From NCBI RefSeq assembly GCF_901933205.1, contig NC_044573.1, positions 88,184,546 through 88,248,545 on the forward strand: 64,000 nucleotides of DNA. Reading direction: 5' to 3'. Source of the DNA: Camarhynchus parvulus (lineage: Eukaryota; Chordata; Aves; Passeriformes; Thraupidae). The position numbers were made by a program, and so were the translations under genes. Every line of letters begins with the position of its first letter. Positions within the stretch are counted from its first letter, which is position 1. The notes under the pieces were generated by a model. That model saw only the letters and a program-made list of their open reading frames with translations. It was not told the DNA's origin and ran no database searches. Positions 50,501-62,800 of this stretch are shown here, one piece after another.

Positions 50501-52077
50501 GTCTTTCTTCATACTTGAGATTAACTTGCATGCTCCATCCTTGTTTTTTCTGACTGTATTGCTTAGCCTAAGAAAACATACTGCTTTTTCATAGAGACTG
50601 TCCTACCTTAAATCAAACCTGAATTAAGTTCACAATTTTTATAATGAACATTGTGAATTTTTTTTCCTGTAATACTAGTAGATAGTTGCAGTCAGCTATA
50701 TTACTTTAAAATTCTTATTATCCATGCAGGTACCTTAAAAACCACAATGAGTATTTTCTGCTTGAAAAACCAAAATATACTAGCCATGTTGCACTATTTT
50801 TTTTAAGCAGGCTTTTTTTAGCAAGGGTAAATTATAGTCCAAGAGGACATGCAAAATTGCTTGGAGTAAAAAAATTATGTGTTGGAGGCAGACTGTGGAA
50901 TGGAAAAAACGCCCCTGCTTTACTGTACATTTGTTAATTAATAACGTAATAATTTACATTACATAAATCTTCTCAGAAAGATGTGAAAGAAGAGACAAAG
51001 CAGGTCATTCTGATACCAGTTAAATCAGTGGTTATCAACCAGGGTCTGGAAGTAATAAATTTTTTGTCCTATGCAGTTTGCATTTAATCATAATTGCTCT
51101 TTCACTTGTGCCCTGCATAATAAAAATTAATCATTCAGTACAGTAAATGAAAAGATGCTCTATTTTTGTAATAATAACACAGAAATTTTAATAAAGAATT
51201 CATTTTTTCCCACAGTTTATAGAAAAGATACATTTCTGCAAGTTGCTTATCACACAGACTTCAGCTTATTTGACTTTTTAGAAAGTGTGTCACAAAATTG
51301 AATAATAATTTTAAATAAAGTCTAAAAAGCTGGCATTGGAAAAGAAGAATACTGATAGCATATGAAGAGCTTGCAAAATGGTTGTATTGGGCAAAATATT
51401 TTTTAGAAGCAGTTCCTTAAGAGCTTTTCCTCACACAGGGAGGTGGGTCTGGCTGCATGGGACTTCTCAGGGTGTGAATTCAGGTGTGACCGTGTGCCAA
51501 GTGCCTGCCTAGTGCCCTGTGTGGGTTTAGTAGCTGCCTCAGTTTAAACTGGAGTGGAGATCAAGGCTGCTCAGGAGAAACTGGAACAGTAGTTGTGAAC
51601 CTTGGAGCTGTGTGTGGAGCAGAGGCATCTCAGGAGGGTTTTTTGTCCCTAAACCTGTCTGCCTTCCATTTCTTAGCATTGTTCAAGCTGCCATCATCCC
51701 AGTGCATTCCCACTCCCCTCCTGGTGGCTCTGCTAACAGTAGGCTTCCCCTCTAAATTTGGGAGTTGGGGTAAAAGGTCAGAGGGGGGTGGAATGTACTG
51801 AGAGGACATAGCCATCTTTAGAAGTCTGTAGAAAACAAAACCAAGGAGCAGCTGAACATTAGAGTGAGAAATAAAAGGAAAGAGAGAAATGGATAAAGGG
51901 GTTACTGAAGGGGATGTGGCACTTCTGAAGTGAAGCAGAGCACCTTGATACAGAGCAGTGATTTCCCTTACAGAGAAAGGAGCTTTGTGGGTCAGGATAC
52001 CATTTATTTATTTTTTTTTTAAGCAGAGTAACACACTAGAAACACAGAACAGCTTTCCTGCAAATGCCTTGTAGATT
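44521..52077. other. Intron sequence, no confident repeat or gene
   Basis: This is AT-rich unique sequence. About 48960-49480 may be a decayed LTR (see findings). About 51430-51810 is less AT-rich and carries ORFs of 61-68 codons on both strands that I do not recognise. No CR1 tail motifs were seen. Confidence 0.4.
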
Positions 52078-52640
52078 ATGGATGCAATAATGAGTATCAC
52101 AGTGTTGTTTGTTGATATTACACAAGAGTCCTTTATTTTGTCACACCCAGGAAGGCTACATTGCTTAATATTTCAGAATATGGAATATTACATTTATGTC
52201 TCTTACTACCTGAAGAATTTCTGTAAAAGAAATTTCATTTACAAGTTTGTGTGTGACTATGCTGAGGGATTTAATTTTATAATTGACAGAGGAACTAAAT
52301 CTGGCACCATCCATAAAGGTTTCAGTAATGATCTTGAAGCATTCAGTAGTGTTCATGAGGTCTCTGACAGCCTTCCTACCTTATTTTGGGTGGCAGGTTT
52401 GTGTGCAGCAGATGGCTGTTCAAACATTCTGCTGGTGGCACTTGGGTGTGGATACAGTGGCAACTGAGTCCGTATCCTATATTCCAGACAAACAATTCGT
52501 TGTTCATTACAGGCTTCACCTTGAGACTGCAATCTGCATAGTCCCCCATGAACCCATACCTAAAAGGTTTTTAGACTGTAGTTCAATCATTTTTCTGGAT
52601 GTGCATGATTAATTAATAAAGTATTTATTTTTAATAAATG
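52078..52640. other. Unassigned segment with overlapping ORFs and AATAAA
   Basis: Two overlapping + strand frames of 129 codons (52078-52467) and 109 codons (52283-52612) occur. The second stops just before ATTAATTAATAAAG at 52609-52622 and TTTTTAATAAATG at 52630-52642. I recognise no domain in either frame. It could be a decayed retrocopy or old transposon, or coincidence. There is no poly-A tail after the AATAAA. Confidence 0.25.
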
Positions 52641-53345
52641 ATTAAAGTGATGTGGGGAAACAGGAAGGAAAAGAAATCAGTTGGAGTGGTCTGGCTGTAT
52701 GCATACATATGGCTAAGGGTGCTCTTCCCATGGAGGATCTTTAATAAGAAGATGGGAATTTTCATACTGATTATATCTCTGGTTAGTGTAGACAGGTGAA
52801 TTTTGTATTCTCTGTTTTATTTTAAGGGGAAAATTTTAGTCTTCTAGGTGTTTTTATTACGCACATGTGTGTCAAATCTCTGTTTCTCTTACGCACCAGA
52901 GCAGCATCTATGAGCTCCAGTTTAATTATGTGTTTTGTGTTTAAATATTTATCATATTTGAATTGTCACTCAATTGGACTAATTCAATGACTCCTTGTTC
53001 TTTTGTTACAAGAATTAAATACAGATCACTTGATCAGTCTTTGGTATGCCCTGCATTGTTCATGGATACTGCTTTACCAACTGCTTTACCCAGGGTACCG
53101 GTGAGGTCTTGCTACCACTGGTGTGGCATGCAGGGCACTGGGAAAACTGGAAAACTGTTGGAGCATCTGTGCTGTCAAATGAAGGGCAGAATGAGGGAAA
53201 TTACAGCCAGATGAGATCACCCCATCATAACTTCCCTGCCAGTTCTTTGTCATGGTTTTTTAGTAGTAACAACCTGTTACAATTGCAGAGTATTCAAATT
53301 TCCAGGTCTATTCTTTCAATTTAGAATAGTTGTGCAGGACAAAAG

Positions 53346-53453
53346 TCTGGGGGTTGGGGGTTTTTTTGTGGGTTGTCTTTTGGGGTTTTTTGTATGTGTG
53401 TGTTTTTGTTTGTTGGTTTGTTTGTTTTTTTTTTTTTTTTTTTTTTTTTTTTT
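53346..53453. repeat. G/T-rich tract ending in an uninterrupted T29 run
   Basis: 53346-53424 contains only G and T except for a few bases, with GGGGGTTGGGGG, TTTGTTTGTTGG and TGTGTGTG blocks. It is followed by 29 consecutive T (53425-53453). The minus-strand frame through it is lysine/threonine/glutamine-rich and meaningless. The length of the run makes it a likely site of length variation and of sequencing or assembly error. Confidence 0.9.
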
Positions 53454-56400
53454 CATTAGAAAGACCAAGAACAAAGGAATGACAAAACTTCACACGGAAA
53501 GAAAATTCAGTGAGCTTTGAAGTCAACCCTTTAAATGTTAGGAAATAACAGAATTCTAGTTGACAGGCTCATTCACATTATGATACATCCCTTAGTTAAA
53601 TGGTGTAAGTACCCTTCCCACATTCATACACAAAAGAGCGCACATCATTCACTTCAGAGGAAAATAATGCTGAGGTGGTATGAGTGATACTAAATACAAC
53701 ATCAGCTTCCTTTCAAAGTGATGAACTTTGTAATCTGGCTAAAGTTGCTAGCTCTTGCTTCATCAGCAGACTTTCTCTGTTCATATCTTTTTCTGATTAC
53801 TAATAAATATATTAAACAGTCTGTTATATAAATGGAGTAGTTACTTGGCCTTTGCCAAGATGGAAACTGACCATTTTTTCTGCCTGTCTAATCTCAAGCA
53901 GGATTTGGTCCTTAACAGTAAGAAGTGTCTTCCATATGAAAGTACTTGCTGCCTGGTTTTATGGTTTTTAAAAAATAAATTAGTATGGAATAAGAGTGTA
54001 ACAGATGCCTTTTGGCAGTCTGAATCGATTATGTCAGTGTGCTGCCTCTCCCGTCCCCCACTACTTTTCAAGCACTCTTTCATTAAAATGATCAAAAGAG
54101 AGGCAGATGCAGCCACAGTGTGAGTGCAGGGGCTGTGCAACCTCCTAAGTAGCACTGCCATGCATGGCCAAGGTAGGCATGCTGAACAATGCTCTGCTAA
54201 AGGGTAGGGGCTTTGGGAAGTTTGCAGAAAATACCCTTTTCTGTGTGTAGGATTGACTTGTATTTTTTAAAATAGCGATTCAGACCCTCTATGTTAAAAA
54301 ATGTCAGAATTTGGTGATTTCTTCCACCTTAATTATCAGTATAACTCCAGAGCTTTCCTTTTAGTACCTTCCTTTTCTGCAGGGATTTCATTTTGGTGAC
54401 TAAGAAACCCCATGTTCCTGACTAAATGCCTTTATTTTTTTGGTGGGTACAAACAAATCCACTACCTTTTCGACCTCTCAATCTCTCCATCTTTCTTTGT
54501 TGCTTCCTGTATTTTCACAGAATCCTGTATTTCCACATGATTTTTTTTGCCAGTTTTCTACTTCGGCTATGCTTGAGATTTTTTTTTTCCATTATCTCAT
54601 TTGTTTCGTCTATATCTTGTTGTTAGAAATCTGGTTTTCTTAAGTAGCTCTTGAAACACTGAAAATGACTTTGTTTGGGCTTTGAAATTGTAATGAGAGT
54701 TTTTATTTTATTGAAGTCTTGTGATACAAGGCTTCACATTGTGATATCAATTCTTCACTTAATTCTGGTGGTTGAATTTGCTATATTGTGGTGTCTGTTA
54801 GATTTTAAAAGATGGCCAAGGTGAAAGGACCCTCTGGGGTTGTAGACTAGAATGTGGATTTATGGTGTTCCAGTGGGGCCACTGCAGAGCTGTGTGAGTG
54901 CTCTCACTTTGTGATACATGGATAAATCTGGGCAGAGTTGCATCACAGCCAATGTCAGGCAGCTCTTCCAGCAAATTGGGAATAGTTCCTAACTCCTGTC
55001 CTATATTTCAGTGAGATGAAAGAGATGATATTCAGAAGGAAAAATTGATGTTTATGATCAGAAATAGATTCTAATAGTGAAATCTCTTGAACTACGTAAT
55101 AACCTCCCAAAGGAAAAGGCAAGCAGCCTCATTTTCCAGATAATTTATGGCCAGCCTGGCCAAATTGCTCATTATACTACAGGGAGTAATATTCTGTTGG
55201 TGGAGGAATGGGCATGATTATTTAATAGGTACTTTTTGTTTCTACTTAGTTTTCCTTTCTATTTTTTATGGATAGGTTATATGTAAATGCAGTCAAAATG
55301 CTTCTTTTTGTTATTTGCCTGTAAAACAAAGCCAAACATGCTTTGGACAAATATTAAAATATTATCAGCACTAGACATAAATACAGCAAACAAAAAGAAG
55401 TGCTGTTTGGAAACATCTGATATTGTAGTTTTATTTATCAAGTGCACAAATATGCCTTGAAAAAATCTCCCTGTCTCTAGGAAAGTATTTGTGTACAAAC
55501 ACTCCCACCTCCCCCCCAAAAAAACCACCACAGCCAAACACTTTTTCAAAAATTGGTGCAAATTCAACTCTACTAATTGAAAGTAAACCTTCATATTCAT
55601 CAGTTTATTCTTTTTGATGGTCTAGAATCACCATTACCTCAGCTATGAGGTCACTTCAGTTTGCAGTTTCAAGCCCTCTAAATGTAATTTTTATTTTATT
55701 TGGTATATAATAGTGGTGACATTGTTCAGTGGAAGTATGTCTTTCAGGGATCAGTTACTGCCAAGATTCCCATTATCAATAGTCAGTGACAGGTAGTGAT
55801 TTACTGTAGGGAGTGAGGTAGTGCAGTGAAGCCTTTCAAGTACCACACATAAGAGCTTGGAGGGCAATTAGCACATAACATTGATATTGTTGCCTGAGTT
55901 GCATGTGCTTGAAAGCACCATGGTTATTAATATGACAAATGGCACAGGCTATTGTAGTACTGTTGTGGGAGGCTGAGGGTGTTAAATTCAAGTCTGTAGT
56001 TTGTGCTACCCACTGCGTTTTTCCCTGGGAATGTTGTTTGGAATACACTTTTATGTTAATTGCAGTCACCGTTAACTTGACTTGGACTATTCTGCAAATT
56101 CAGAATTCATGGAATGAAAGAGGCAGGGTTGTTTCTTGTAGAGATTAATTTAGCATTATAAAACTCTTTATGGTCTCTTCTTCTTTTTTTTCACTTTAAT
56201 ATATTCCTTCCCAACCTTTTCCACCCTCATGTTCTAACCCAGGGATTTTTGCATTTTTGCTTTGTAAGTGGCAGTGCATAATATCTTTTTCAGTTCCCTC
56301 ACAACTTTCTTGAGTTTGTGCTCTTATTTAAAGAAGAATATCCTAAATCAGGTATACAGTCTATTTGCCTATTCTTCACCTTGATGATTATACTAGAATA

Positions 56401-59400
56401 GCTTATATTTGTCCACAAAAAAGTGTTTTCTTGCTTGACTGATGAGTAACAATTTCTGTTAGAATATTTTGTTAGCCCGAACAGGTAGCTGGTAAATGCT
56501 CTGTAGAAAGCAGGAGAGCACCTGTAAAGCCTATGTGCTGCCATTGTCCTTGTTCTGCGTGCACTGCTTCTGTGGAGCTGTCAAGTTCTTGACTCTCTAT
56601 GCTTCTAGAAAAAAGTTAAATACATATTGTTTGCAGACCATATATGCATGCCAGTTTAAATTTACAAGCACTGTTATTAGCCTTTGTATTGGATCCTTTT
56701 ATATATTTTAAAATATTACTGTTTTAAAATATTTCCTTTTTAATATTTAAAAATATTCATATATTTAAAATACCTAGTGTAGTATTTTCACTATGTTACT
56801 CTTACAATAGTCAGTGAATTACATTAATGAAATAATGGTCTTAAAAAATTAAATATAGGAAGTTAATTCTTTTGACCCTAACATAATTTTTCATAATTCT
56901 CTGTTTATTCTTTTCTGATTTTCTTCTTGTTTTTATATTCCTAGAAAATACATATTAGAGTTTTAAACGAATAGGAAATTATTATCATAAGCAAGAAGCA
57001 AAATATAATTGGAATGTCACTGTAATAGAATTTAAGTGATTCTTCAAGAAACTCCTTAGGAAGCTGCTTTTCTTTCTATTGTTATGATATTGCAGCACAG
57101 TGCAGTTTCCCCTCCCAGTTTAAGTGAACACAGAATAAAAGCAGAATATTTATCATGCTTATAAAAGGACATCAGCTTCATCACATGGTTATGGTGTCCT
57201 TTCTGCTGTGTCATAGTGCTTTATTTGTCACCATGTGCTTTTGGGTCATCATATGCAATAATGACATAGTGGAATGATTTCCTTGTACAATTGAATACAA
57301 AATTTATGAAGTTATGTATGAAAGGTACCTTTATCCTCAAAGCTACACATGAAGAGCATTCAAGCAGTATTTGAGAATACAGTTACTTAACTTGCAGGGG
57401 TGTTACTTCTGTTGTCAGGGCTGCTGTTCGTCTGTGTTCATGACTTCTATCAGTCATGTCTGCCCAAAATGTGCAAATTTATCCAGATTGATTTTCAGAG
57501 ACAGTTAAAAGCACATACAGAGCATATCAGTATAGTATTTGTATATGCTTATCACACAAATGATGCATAATTAATATTAATCCCCATTATATAGCTATTG
57601 TAAATATGGGAATTTAGACTGTGAATGTGGTGACAGAGATTTTCCTAAAATTTTATTCTGACTCTCCAATTTATATTCAAAACAGAGTGTGTTGCATTTT
57701 TGGCCCTAATCAACCGTGGATGTGTACACTGAGGTGGTCTTAGCAATAAAGATGCAGATGTGCAAAAAGGTCAATAACCCAACTGGGTGTCAGGATATTT
57801 TTTCTTTCCATTTTGCTTCACAACTATTCCAGTTTTGGCACACATCTTCTCAGGATTGAAATCTTTTCACTACCAACCTCTGTGAAGAGTGCAAATCTGC
57901 CCACAGCATAAAAAGGATGAAGTTGTTACATCAGTTCCCAGTGCCAATGTAGCTGCTTTTTGCTGCTTTGGCCTGTAAAGTGGGAGTAATCTATGTGCTT
58001 TAATCCCTTTATCTCATCATCTCATCAGTGGAATTCCTCTTTAATCATTTCTGATAGAGTGAGATCCATCCAGGCAGATACCAAGGATCTTTCAGATATC
58101 AATCCACTGTGTGCATAAGCCAGAAAAAAACTGTCTGATCTGGAGAGAGTTCTTTCAGATAGGAGGACAGACCACAGCAGAAGCTGCCTCTCATCCTTTG
58201 CAGAAAGCAGTGATTCCATCCATGTTGCCATTACAAGCAGAGACAGACACACACAGTATCAAGACGAGTTTTGGAAGCTACTGCAGTTTTGCATGCCCTC
58301 AAATACCTTTGTGATTATAAAATACAACAGTGAAGTTTTATTACATCCAACAAAACTTTGGTGACAGGCTATAGCACTTGCCAAGCTCCTGAAAACAAAC
58401 TCAAACTTATCTAGAATGAAACTCCTCTAGGGTCAGGTGCTCTGGTGGCTGGTGAAACAGGCAAACCATCAAGCATAAACCAGAAATAAAGTATCAAACT
58501 ACTTGACTTATGTGGAGCAATGACCTACTCTTCAAACATAATGTTTGTCAAGTTAAATTTTACGATTGCCTAATAAAATACTGCAAGACATTATTCGATA
58601 AATTGTCACGAGTTCTGGGATTTTGTGAGTGCTTTTGTTGAAATGTAAAGAAGTTGAATGTTCTCTTTCCTAGGGCTAGTGAGTAACTGAAGCATTGTTG
58701 TGAGCAGCTCTGTGCCCACCACTGGCTGTTGCAGGGCAGCTTTCTTCCTGAGAAACCAGACACCCCAAGCCATATGTTTGTTCATTGGTCATCATTTTCC
58801 TTCTACGCATTCCACCTTTCCAGTGCCAATTACCTCTTTTCAGCCCTCCCGCTGCACACACTGTGTTTTTCACTCCATACTCTCTGCTTTTCAAGCCTAT
58901 CTGACCCCCGTGCTCTTGGCTAGAGCTGCAGGTCTGTCTGTGTCCCTGCACAATGTGTCACCAGTCTTGCACCCAGCAGAGCAAGCATAGGAGCTGCTGC
59001 CTCGCACAGGAGCAAATTACCGTTTTCAGCTAATCTGCAGTAACTTGCTCCTGTGAGAGATAGAGGCTCCTGGCTCCTCCCTGCACCTTTATTTCTCTGC
59101 TCCTTTATGGAAGCATAGGCTCCTTATGCTCTGCTCATTTTTGGAAGCCTCCTTCCATAATCTGCACAGCAGAGCTAGGTAGCCTAGAGGGAAATTCACA
59201 ACTGCTTTGTGTATGAGCCACTCAGAAGTTAATGTGTTCAGCTCTAGTTTGGGTGGTCCTATTTGATAACCTGAATGGATTTTCAAGGCTTTTGAGTCTG
59301 AAAGGATGGGCATTTGGGGTACAGATCAAACTGTAGTGGTGTCCTCAAGTTACACCTCCCAGAAAGATATGAAGGAACTCTTCAGCACCTGCTTTTCTGC

Positions 59401-59476
59401 CTTCACAAAATACTACTTAATGGCTGAAGCATTAGTGGTTTGGTGAGCAGTGCCTCAATTTTTGTATTATCTTGAA
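53454..59476. other. Intron sequence, nothing recognised
   Basis: This is AT-rich unique sequence, with an extremely AT-rich block at 56690-56776 listed separately. About 58680-59100 is less AT-rich, with ORFs up to 96 codons on both strands and no recognisable family. Confidence 0.4.
56690..56776. repeat. AT-only low-complexity block
   Basis: Near-repeats of the self-complementary unit TTTTAAAATATT occur at about 56706 and 56723, with related TTTAAAAATATT and TTTAAAATA units following. Almost no G or C is present across about 85 bp. Confidence 0.75.
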
Positions 59477-59800
59477 ATCACAGAATGATTTGGGTTGAAA
59501 GGAGCCTTCAAGATCATAAAGTTCTAACTGCCTGTCATGGTTAGGGACACCACCCACTAGAACAGGTGGCTCAAAACCTTATCCACTCTAGTCTTGAACA
59601 CTTCCAGGGATGGATTGCTTCTCTGAGCAACCTGTTCCAGTGTCTCACTACCCCACAGGAAGGAATTTCTTCCCAATACCTAATCTAAACCTACCTTGTT
59701 TCAGTTTAAACCCATTTCCTGATGTCGTCACAACAGGCCCTTCTAAAAAGTTCCTCTCCAGCACTGTTATTGTCCTCCCCCTTTAGATACTGAAAGGGTA
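59477..59800 (-). mobile_element. CR1 3'-end fragment, minus strand
   Basis: The + strand begins ATCACAGAATGATTTGGGTT, the antisense of the CR1 terminal octamer and the following AACCCAAATCATT block. It continues through AGGGACACCACCCACTAGAA, ACTTCCAGGGATGGATTGCT, CAACCTGTTCCAGTGTCTCA and GGAAGGAATTTCTTCCCAAT to about 59800. The 3' end is complete and the 5' end is truncated at about 325 bp, before the main conserved coding motifs of ORF2. The tail arrangement is the same as in the copy at 8614. Confidence 0.93.
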
Positions 59801-62800
59801 ATCCACCTTCATCTTAACATGTATTAGTAAGTTAGCAGGAACAGGCAGTGTGTGGAGAAGAGGAAATGATCAGGCTTCTTTGAAACGTGCTGCCTTCATA
59901 AAGTCCACAGCCAAGGGTCACTGCTTCCCATGGCCAAAGGCAGTAGGAAGGAGGCGATGGTGCTGGCAATGTCCCAGCCCCCAGACAAGGTCAGCTGTGC
60001 TCAGGGAGGATGAACTCTGTGGTAAATCAGTTCATGCTGCTCCCATTCTCTAATCCTTTGGTCTTCTCCAGCCCAGAGCTCTACCCTAGTGCTTTCCAAC
60101 CCAGAGGGCTGCTTTTTCACTCCTTTGTACCTTTCTTGTCCCTTGTGTTCTACATCCACTGCTGTCCCAACAGTGCCTTACTCCAAGTTTCTTTTTACCC
60201 AAGTTCTTACTCCTGTCATGTGTTTATTTGCATTAACCACTGTCACTGTTGCCACCACACTTTTTGGATCACCTGGCCTGACCATGCCTACTCCTATGTT
60301 CAGCTTCCCCAACAAACAGCAGTACCTGGCTCCTGCAGCTTAGATTTTGAAAACATTGTGTGCTTTTATATCCCAGAAAAGACCAAATCTAGGGAAATTT
60401 AGTGATAACTATGTAGCAGCATTTTCTTGGTACGGGAAGGGCCTTTAAGACCTTGATATTATATTGTTGAAGCTCTGAAATGGTTTGTCCTGACACCTTT
60501 GAGGTATTTATGTAGTTTGCATTGAAATATAACTCTGCAGCCCTAACAGGCATGTTGGGCTAGAGGTCTGCTCACTTGGGTGCATAGGAGAGGAAAGCAT
60601 GGAGTGTTGTGTAACATTACATGGACATGGACAGCACATCTTAAAGAATTACTGTAAGCTAGGCAACTTTGTATATTGCTACATATTCTTAAATAAAAAT
60701 TAATATGTGTTGAAGTGCCAGTAATCATTTGTATTTCTAATGATTGTTTCTCATAATTTTAAGGTAGTTATTTGAAGTGACATTCACAGGTAATAATTGT
60801 GCTGTGAAGCTGTCGTCACTGTTTCATCGCCTGGTATCGATTTTAGCCGATTACAAGTGATGTCCAACTTCTGTCAGGGTTTGGTGTTGAGTACTGCTGA
60901 TGGTGTTTTAAGAGCAGAACTGTGCAATTGTTAAACTAAGAAAGAAATAGAGTGACATTTAAAAGACAGCTTTGGCATATAAGTGCTATACCCTGCCAAC
61001 CACTGGGAAGCCTTTAAAGGCAAAGGGTAATTAGTTGAGAGAATTAGGCAAGAATATCTGTATCAATTTAGACACATTAATGTTTATAATAGAAAGTTAA
61101 TTTTAGGTACTTAAAATTACACTCTGGTATTGTTGTAAAGAACTCCAAAACCAGCTATGCATAGTTTGAACTTTCTGACTGGTGGGAGGTACAGCTAAGT
61201 GTCATTTAGAGGTCAGTTGTGCTGAGTTTCTCCGGATGAGATGGAGTTTGGCGCATACTGCTCTCTGTTGTGCACTTCCTCAATGGCACATGGCTTTTTG
61301 ATACTGCCACTGGTGGCTGCTGTGGAGATGGTAGCACTCTTGCACTAGCTTGGCTTATTCAGAGCCTCAGTGGTGACTCCTGTCACAGCCTGCTTACTTC
61401 TCCAGGCTCTTCTGTGTGAGCTCAACCTCTGAAATAGAGATTATGCTCATAAGAAACACCCAGAGTAAAAGAGCTTAGACTTGTGATGAGATTTGGTATT
61501 TTTTTAATTGTTCAGACAATTTAGGGGCATAAAGCATGGATATTTCATATTGGGGTGCTCGTTTCAACCTTCTTGAGTTTTTAAATGGAAACTGTTTAAC
61601 GTGTTGTTGATAGAATTTTGAACTACAGAACTCAATAGGAATGTGTAAACTAGAGAAATACAGAATGCAACCTCTTATTTAAGGGAGAGCTACAAATAAC
61701 TTCTAAACATTTTCCTAACATTGCATTAACATTGCTTTTTGAAGTGCCATGTGAGTACAAATAAAAAGTTGTAAGTGAATTACTTTTTAGCAGGGGCAGT
61801 GAATGATGAATGAATAGTAATCAGCTTGTACTGTGTCAATATCAATCTTATTAAGGAAGCCAAGTCTTGCAGTTCATTTGGAGCATACATCAGTGATAGC
61901 ATCTTAAAACTGTGTAGACAGCTGGGCAGTCTCCTGGAAAGACCAGTCTTAAGGTTCTCTGGATGTTTGTTACTTCTAATTAAAGCAATCCTAAAGACTT
62001 CGATTTTTAATAGTCCTGCATTTTTGTCTGGTAAAGAAAATGTGAAGAATAACCACATGGGAATTATCACACTGAATGTCCTCTATTTTTTAAGGTCCCT
62101 TACCAGAAAAACAGCTAGTGGACTATCTTTTCTGTCTTACGATAATTATGTGCAGTTGTTGCTTTAAGGTGCCTCTCTCTGAAATATGGTGTCCTACCCT
62201 GAATTCTTTTTGTAGCCTCTTAAAATCTTCTTTGCTCATTACTTCCCATATGTTTCTTTCCATTTAGAAAACCATTAAATATTTTCTGATTTTGCTTTAT
62301 AGCTCTAGGAGAAAGTTAGCTCAATATGCTGGATTTTGCAGTTCCAGACACCTGAGTTCTGAATAAATTTGACTTACTGTGACTGAAAATGAGTTCAATA
62401 TGCTTATCCTGACTTACATATTAACCATTGCTAAACCATTGCCTAACAATACAAGTCTTCCTGGTGGAGACTGGCACACTGATAGGGAAAGGGAGGAATC
62501 CTCTTGCCTGTCTGTACTGTGGGTGATGTGGTCTGATCCTTACTGGTCTCTTCTTTTTGGGGTATTTCTGTCAGTGCCCTGGAAACTTTTATGTACCATA
62601 TCTAATTGCAGAAGGGTTTTTGAAGAGTGATAGTTCAACACCTCTTCTTACTTAACTGTTTTATGTGTGTGAATCTTTTGACTTTGTAATTTTGCTGAGT
62701 TCCACTAATTCCCACTGTTGGTGAACCAGTTTAAAGTCATATATATATCATATTGTTGTCAGAACTGGGAAGAATCAAGGTCATACTAAGGTATGTACAT

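Noticed and set aside
53308..53526. Minus-strand ORF rich in Lys, Thr and Gln
   Set aside because: It is translation of the T29 and G/T-rich low-complexity tract, not a protein.
60010..60402. 130-codon + strand ORF, the third-longest in the window
   Set aside because: It results from pyrimidine-rich DNA, with Ser/Phe/Cys/His-heavy composition. There is no domain, no splice context and no promoter.
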